In this document: in pieces, positions 57,594 to 64,000 of the stretch
How positions within the stretch are numbered: position 1 is the first letter of the stretch
How the letters are laid out: every line of letters begins with the position of its first letter
NCBI RefSeq assembly: GCF_030316605.1
Contig: NZ_CP127039.1
Coordinates: 992,001-1,056,000, forward strand
Source of the DNA: Spiroplasma ixodetis Y32
GTDB lineage: Bacteria > Bacillota_I > Bacilli_A > Mycoplasmatales > VBWQ01
Direction: 5' to 3'
DNA length: 64,000 nucleotides
Position numbers and translations under genes: made by a program
The notes under the pieces: model-generated
Told to the model about the DNA's origin: nothing
Database searches by the model: none
Seen by the model: only the letters and a program-made list of their open reading frames with translations

Positions 57594-57807
57594 ACATATA
57601 CGAAGAACATTTAAAACACATATCAAAGTTGCAAAACATCATGTTCATTTATATGCCAAAGAAGCTGCATATAAATTCAACAAGATACCTACTTTTGAAA
57701 CTGTAATGCTATGTTTCATTTAAAAATGTGGGGAGAAGTCCGTAGATAGGCTTTTCTCAGCATTTATGTGATAAAATTTAAAAATAGTACATAAAGGGAG
57801 AAAAGCC
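57594..57807 (+). mobile_element. IS1595-family fragment, right end only (copy 11)
   Basis: The last 214 bases of the element are present, from ACATATACGAAGAAC to GGGAGAAAAGCC, including the internal inverted repeat and the tail. The rest was lost in a deletion that fused it to the other element. Confidence 0.9.
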
Positions 57808-58292
57808 TTAAAAAATATGGTAATTTATTTTTTGAAAATTTTGAACAAGCAAATTTAGTAGTTTGTGGAGACAGTGCAAAATGAATTAGAAAAACTGCTA
57901 CAATTTTAAATGCTAAATTTATTTTAGATAAATTCCATGCTTTTCATGTTTTATTTCTTGGTATAATGGCTGGAAGAAGAAAAAATAAAATTGCTAAATT
58001 ACACTATCAAAATGCAATAACTTTATTTGAAAAAGGTCAATATTATGAATTAATTAATTTTTTACAATTATTAACTTTACAATATAAAAAATTAAAAGTT
58101 GGTTATTTTATTAATGCAAAAGATGGTGTATTAAACCAAGCATTAGTTGAAAATATTGGTTGCTTTACTGAAACTAATATTAAACAAATTTTAAAGCATA
58201 TGATTGGCGATAGAACTTATAACATTGATATGTATACAAAAATGGTTAATTTTAAATGCTATCAAATCAATACTGCCATCCAGTTATTATAA
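57808..58292 (+). pseudogene. C-terminal fragment of a UPF0236/Mbov_0401-type gene
   Basis: The frame carries LVVCGDSAKWIRKTATILNA, FILDKFHAFHVL and near the end VENIGCFTETNIKQILKHMI, parallel to the GDGAGWI, VLDKYHAF and NIGCSAE motifs of 14934-16100. The N-terminal half is missing and the fragment begins at the IS1595-family end. Confidence 0.75.
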
Positions 58293-58516
58293 ATTAAAGT
58301 TTAAATTCAAAAAAAATAAAAAATAAAATAAAACTTATTAAAGTAACTATTAATAAGAATTTTTGAATTATAAAAGTAAGTATTATTGTTGACTAATATT
58401 TTTCAAGTGTTAAGATTAACATACAATTGCATATTAAAGTCTAAATTATTCTCGTCTAATCTTATAATTTAAAGACAATAAATGAATAAATAGTATTGAC
58501 AACATCGGTATGCTCC
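58293..58516. other. Intergenic stretch without visible features
   Basis: AT-rich, no gene or hairpin seen. Confidence 0.3.
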
Positions 58517-58969
58517 CTAATAATTTGTTGAATATTGAGTATTACTATAAAAATTATCATTATTATTTATTGTTACTTGACAATTAGTTATCATTTCTTG
58601 TTTAGTATTATTAACATCAACTTTATCTTTTTCTGGTATTATAATATCTTTTTTATAAACTAATTCACCTTTATTATCAACAATAAATAATGTTCGTGCT
58701 AATGTCTTACCATCACTTAATAAATAATTAGCATGACTAGTATCATAACTATAATACTTATGGTCTATTATTGATTGATTAGTAATTCAATCATCATCAC
58801 TTAAGTAACCATATTGATTATTAAATAATGAAGTTGAAATATTATTTATTGATGATTTGTTTGTTAATCTACTGTTAATAACAGTATTATCATTAATACT
58901 ATTAATAATAGTATTACTTGTTAAAGTTAATGTTGTTAATGTACTTAAAGTTATTAATAATTGTTTCAT
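58517..58969 (-). CDS. Truncated secreted protein, family member 1
   Basis: The first 100 or so residues match the next gene closely (MKQLLITLSTLTTLTLTS signal peptide, then DDDWITNQSIIDHKYYSYDT). After KQEM it diverges and ends at 150 residues (SNTQYSTNY). It appears to be the 5' remnant of a third repeat unit. A signal peptide without a lipobox Cys suggests secretion. Confidence 0.6.
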
Positions 58970-60739
58970 TTTATATTCTCTTTTCTTTATTAACTCATTA
59001 ATTGGTAATTAAAATTAAAATTAAAATCAGGGAATGTTAAAGTAGCGCGTTCACTAACAGTTTCACCTTTAAATCTGTCTGATAAATCAAAAATATAAAG
59101 TGTATTATCTTTGGTTGGTTGTATTTCATCATTAGTAAATATCAATTTTACATTATTTAAAGCTCAATCTGAACTTACTGAAACATCAGTTTCTAAAAAA
59201 ATACTTTTTGTTTTAGTAATTAAATCTCAAAAATTAGTTACCTTATCGCTAGTAATATCTTTACTAATATCAGCTGTCATACTACCTTTATTTTTACCAT
59301 CTAATATATAATTAATAATAAAGTTTCCACCAAAACTATCAGCAATTGGATAATAAGAATTATTAACAATTTTATTTAATAAACTATCTTTATTAGAAAT
59401 TCATTTATCTAATAATTTGTTTTGTTCATAAAAATGTTGACCTTCCTGTAAAACGTTTGTATCTTTACCATCTTTTAACCAAATACCATCTAAATCAAAA
59501 GGTGTTTTTGAAAAATTACCAGCAATACTTTTTTTATTATGACCATGAATAGTAACGTTAATATTATCTAAACTATTTTTTAATTTATAAGTAGAACTGT
59601 TATCTTTAATGCTAATTGTAAAATCTTTACCTAATTTATTATTAAAAATATTATCACCCACCGCTAAAGTAGTTGTTACATCATAATTTGTTTCATCAAT
59701 AATAAGTTCAGTATCATGAGTTTTAAAATAATTTTGAACAATAACTTTAATAGTAGTACTAATATTAGTATTAATTAAATCTAAAGTAGTTTGTGTTAAT
59801 TTAGTGTCAACATTTTTATTATCAATAGTATTATCAACATCAACATTTAATCATTTAGATTTATCATTTTGATGATAGTAAGCATTTTCAATAATATTTT
59901 TTAAATCTGTTTCATTACTTAAATCAACACACTTATTAATTACACTAACTTGTCCTTGATAAGTACCTGCAAAATTTAATTGATTAGCATTTTTTCAAGA
60001 ACTAGTTATTTTGTATTCAATATTTACTGCGTTAGTAAAATCTTGATTTTCTTTATTATCTTTAATATAAATATTGTAATATTTATCATTAATATCTTCT
60101 GAATGAATTTTTAATTGTTGACTTAATTTTTGTTTAAATTCTGTTTGAATTTTACTAACTAAATTAGCTTTTATATCAGTAATTGGAGTTGCTTCTGGTG
60201 TTTTTACTGATATTACTTGTTGTGGAATTATTAATGACAACGTTGAAAGATCAAAAGCTTTATCATAATAACTGTAATAAATTTGAATGATATTGTTAAA
60301 CTCATCAAAAATGTAATTAATTGTATACTTACTATTATCATTAGTTAAAAACGGAACATTAGTCATATAATCATAAGCATTATCATTAGTAATCAATAAA
60401 TGAACAATTTTGTCAATTAAAACATCACTTAAACTACCGTTTAGACTACTTTGAGTAATAAAATAGTGTGCTAAAATATCAGCATCTTGTTCTTTAAAAG
60501 AACCATCTGATTCTCTTACTGCCTTAGCAATATAATATAGTCCTAAACCTTCACTTAAACTATTATTATTTTCAACATTATTAGCATTTTTTTGTTGTGA
60601 AATATCAATATGAGTTTCCACTTCACTTTGTTGAACATATTTTCAATTAATGCCCTCACCAGCAAAATAATTAATATCATATTGGCTACCACTATAACTG
60701 TTAGTGGGATTATTAATAGTAGCAACTTTACGATGAAAT
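58590..60739 (-). repeat. Tandem repeat unit A (2150 bp)
   Basis: Positions in this unit recur at +2150 with only scattered differences. Confidence 0.85.
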
Positions 60740-61119
60740 ATCATTTCTTGTTTAGTATTATTAACGTTAACTTTATCTTTGTCTGGTATCATAGCATCTT
60801 TTTTATAAATTAATTCACCTTTATTATCAACAATAAATAATGTTCGTGCTAATGTCTTACCATCACTTAATAAATAATTAGCATGACTAGTATCATAACT
60901 ATAATACTTATGGTCTATTATTGATTGATTAGTAATTCAATCATCATCACTTAAGTAACCATATTGATTATTAAATAATGAAGTTGAAATATTATTTATT
61001 GATGATTTGTTTGTTAATCTACTGTTAATAACAGTATTATCATTAATACTATTAATAATAGTATTACTTGTTAAAGTTAATGTTGTTAATGTACTTAAAG
61101 TTATTAATAATTGTTTCAT
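58990..61119 (-). CDS. Secreted repeat-family protein, member 2
   Basis: The 709-residue frame (TGA as Trp) starts with a signal peptide (MKQLLITLSTLTTLTLTS). It contains a region with SEGLGLYYIAKAVRESDGSF and VISVKTPEATPITDIKANLV, then HGHNKKSIAGNFSKTPFDLD, and ends FPDFNFNFNYQLMS. There is no lipobox and no C-terminal anchor, so it is probably secreted or surface-associated. I do not recognise the family. It is nearly identical to the gene at 61140-63272. Confidence 0.7.
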
Positions 61120-62889
61120 TTTATATTCTCTTTTCTTTATTAACTCATTAATTGGTAATTAAAATTAAAATTAAAATCAGGGAATGTTAGAGTAGCGCCT
61201 TCACTAACAGTTTCACCTTTAAATCTGTCTGATAAATCAAAAATATAAAGTGTATTATCTTTGGTTGGTTGTATTTCATCATTAGTAAATATCAATTTTA
61301 CATTATTTAAAGCTCAATCTGAACTTACTGAAACATCAGTTTCTAAAAAAATACTTTTTGTTTTAGTAATTAAATCTCAAAAATTAGTTACCTTATCGCT
61401 AGTAATATCTTTACTAATATCAGCTGTCATACTACCTTTATTTTTACCATCTAATATATAATTAATAATAAAGTTTCCACCAAAACTATCAGCAATTGGA
61501 TAATAAGAATTATTAACAATTTTATTTAATAAACTATCTTTATTAGAAATTCATTTATCTAATAATTTGTTTTGTTCATAAAAATGTTGACCTTCCTGTA
61601 AAACGTTTGTATCTTTACCATCTTTTAACCAAATACCATCTAAATCAAAAGGTGTTATTGAAAAATTACCAGCAATACTTTTTTTATTATGACCATGAAT
61701 AGTAACGTTAATATTATCTAAACTATTTTTTAATTTATAAGTAGAACCGTTATCTTTAATGCTAATTGTAAAATCTTTACCTAATTTATTATTAAAAATA
61801 TTATCACCCACCGCTAAAGTAGTTGTTACATCATAATTTGTTTCATCAATAATAAGTTCAGTATCATGAGTTTTAAAATAATTTTGAACAATAACTTTAA
61901 TAGTAGTACTAATATTAGTATTAATTAAATCTAAAGTAGTTTGTGTTAATTTAGTGTCAACATTTTTATTATCAATAGTATTATCAACATCAACATTTAA
62001 TCATTTAGATTTATCATTTTGATGATAGTAAGCATTTTCAATAATATTTTTTAAATCTGTTTCATTACTTAAATCAACACACTTATTAATTACACTAACT
62101 TTTCCTTGATAAGTACCTGCAAAATTTAATTGATTAGCATTTTTTCAAGAACTAGTTATTTTGTATTCAATATTTACTGCGTTAGTAAAATCTTGATTTT
62201 CTTTATTATCTTTAATATAAATATTGTAATATTTATCATTAATATCTTCTGAATGAATTTTTAATTGTTGACTTAATTTTTGTTTAAATTCTGTTTGAAT
62301 TTTACTAACTAAATTAGCTTTTATATCAGTAATTGGAGTTGCTTCTGGTGTTTTTACTGATATTACTTGTTGTGGAATTATTAATGACAACGTTGAAAGA
62401 TCAAAAGCTTTATCATAATAACTGTAATAAATTTGAATGATATTGTTAAACTCATCAAAAATGTAATTAATTGTATACTTACTATTATCATTAGTTAAAA
62501 ACGGAACATTAGTCATATAATCATAAGCATTATCATTAGTAATCAATAAATGAACAATTTTGTCAATTAAAACATCACTTAAACTACCGTTTAGACTACT
62601 TTGAGTAATAAAATAGTGTGCTAAAATATCAGCATCTTGTTCTTTAAAAGAACCATCTGATTCTCTTACTGCCTTAGCAATATAATATAGTCCTAAACCT
62701 TCACTTAAACTATTATTATTTTCAACATTATTAGCATTTTTTTGTTGTGAAATATCAATATGAGTTTCCACTTCACTTTGTTGAACATATTTTCAATTAA
62801 TACCCTCACCAGCAAAATAATTAATATCATATTGGCTACCACTATAACTGTTAGTTGGATTATTAATAGTAGCAACTTTACGATGAAAT
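60740..62889 (-). repeat. Tandem repeat unit B (2150 bp)
   Basis: It is almost identical to unit A. Beyond about 62990 the similarity to the unit start weakens, which marks the older edge. Confidence 0.85.
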
Positions 62890-63272
62890 ATCATTTCTTG
62901 TTTAGTATTATTAACGTCAACTTTATCTTTGTCTGGTATCATAGCATCTTTTTTATAAATTAATTCACCTTGATTATCAACAATAAATAATGTTCGTGCT
63001 AATGTCTTACCATCACTTAATAAATAATCAGCATGATTAGTATCATAACTATAATATTTATTGTCTATTATTGATTGATTAGTAATTCAATTATTATTAT
63101 TTAAATAACCATATTGATTATTAAATAATGAAGTTACAGAATCACTTATTGATGATTTATTTGCTAATAATTTATTAATGGTAGTATTAGTAGCATCAAT
63201 AGTATTAATAATACTATTATTTGCCAAAGTTAATGTTGTTAATGTACTTAAAGTAATTAATAATTGTTTCAT
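61140..63272 (-). CDS. Secreted repeat-family protein, member 3
   Basis: The 710-residue paralogue differs from member 2 mostly in its first 70 residues (LANNSIINTIDATNTTINKL). The start at 63272 has GAAAGGA nine bases upstream; an earlier in-frame ATG at 63299 overlaps that site. The expected secretion signal is present and no lesion was found. Being the first gene of the array with a diverged N-terminus, it may be the ancestor of the duplication. Confidence 0.7.
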
Positions 63273-63315
63273 TGTATTTTTCCTTTCTATTTTTAGCATC
63301 CTAAAATAATATTTT

Positions 63316-64000
63316 TTATAAATTAAAATATCTTATTAGCCTATAATAATAAATATAACATTTTATAAATTTTATTTCAACATGAGCTCCAAATATTCCT
63401 CCATGATGATTAACACTTACTGATCACAAGTTATGATTAAAATTGTAACTAGTATCAATTTTAGAAGTATCAATGCTTAATTTTGAACCACTATATTGAT
63501 CCTTACCATATTGACAATAGACAGAAAAAAATGAATTATCATCAAAAGTTAATGTTGGATATATAGTAATAAAATCTTTTCAGCTAGCAATCTTACCATC
63601 TTGCGTAAAATTGCTAATAACAGTTGTAGGTCCATAATATCACATACCATAATCATTATTTCCACTATAACTTTCATAAGTTTTAACATTGATATTTGAA
63701 ACAAGATTATCATTATTTCATTTTGTATAATAAATAGAAATTATATTATTATTACTATCAAAAATATAATTGATTGAATAATTTTTATCATTTATGTTCA
63801 TTGGTGAACTATATATAAAATTAAAAATATTATTATTAGTACTAATTAAATTAATAATTTTACTAGTTAAATCTTTATTAAAATTATCTTTAATAATTGT
63901 TTGACTCATAAAATATGTTCCTAAATTAACAGCTACTGCTTTAGTAATTTTATTTTGATGTGCTGCTTTGCAATATAATATAAACCTAATGTTTCATTTA
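63316..64000 (-). pseudogene. Fourth, diverged family member, frameshifted and running off the window
   Basis: The part in view contains ETLGLYYIAK (matching EGLGLYYIAK of its relatives), a frame change near 63965, then TYFMSQTIIKDNFNKDLTSK and a distinct C-terminal region (WYYGPTTVISNFTQDGKIAS, then NHHGGIFGAHVEIKF). Its N-terminus lies beyond the right edge. Confidence 0.55.

Noticed and set aside
60610..60813. Plus-strand hydrophobic open frames (also 59111, 61261, 62760)
   Set aside because: They are antisense to the secreted-protein genes and arise from Asn/Lys codons read in reverse.

Overview
The window is AT-rich chromosome from a mollicute, most likely a Spiroplasma of the citri/poulsonii/melliferum type. 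Many long reading frames (rpoB, rpoC, alaS, phage genes) are continuous only if TGA is read as Trp (genetic code 4), and a Spiroplasma-type rod-phage (plectrovirus-like) prophage and UPF0236/Mbov_0401-type transposase-like genes are present. Coordinates of such genes were obtained by joining fragments across in-frame TGA codons.

Layout. 1-8180: housekeeping block rplJ(3' end)-rplL-rpoB-rpoC with intrinsic terminators. 8188-14544: accessory island on the minus strand with a TIR-like protein, a membrane protein and a decayed paralogue of that membrane protein, broken up by two IS1595-family copies and an IS3-like element. 14934-16570: a UPF0236/Mbov_0401-type gene between 14-bp direct repeats, then a small membrane protein. 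16733-29033 (+): late genes of a tailed, probably short-tailed (podovirus-like) prophage: terminase subunits, portal, a large structural protein, scaffold, capsid, tail fibre. 29069-35270 (-): convergent phage genes including a RecT-like annealing protein, a PD-(D/E)XK nuclease and many tiny overlapping genes. 35640-45690 (+): a plectrovirus-like prophage with an HUH Rep, a run of small membrane/coat-like proteins, a minor coat protein and a Zot-like ATPase, ending in GC-rich hairpins. 45731-46881: a DDE insertion sequence sitting on the junction to a second tailed-phage remnant (46882-52177, -) with capsid, scaffold, SSB-like and RuvC-like genes. 52440-52720: a likely structured small RNA. 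52960-55880 (-): alaS with a T-box leader. 56181-58292: IS debris. 58517-64000 (-): a tandemly duplicated family of secreted proteins.

The dominant process is decay driven by insertion sequences. One IS1595-family element (941 bp) is present in ten full copies and one fragment; nine of the ten have perfect 8-bp target duplications, so interrupted genes (tail fibre, recT, minor coat, Zot, small membrane protein) can be re-joined in silico. In addition many phage genes carry single-base frameshifts or in-frame TAA codons. Several TAA codons are demonstrably TGA(Trp) to TAA changes. A mobile unit that extends 65 bp beyond its perfect terminal repeat, a Shine-Dalgarno-plus-start cassette hidden in the 3' ends of a small-gene family, and the TIR plus membrane-protein island are the points most worth following up.
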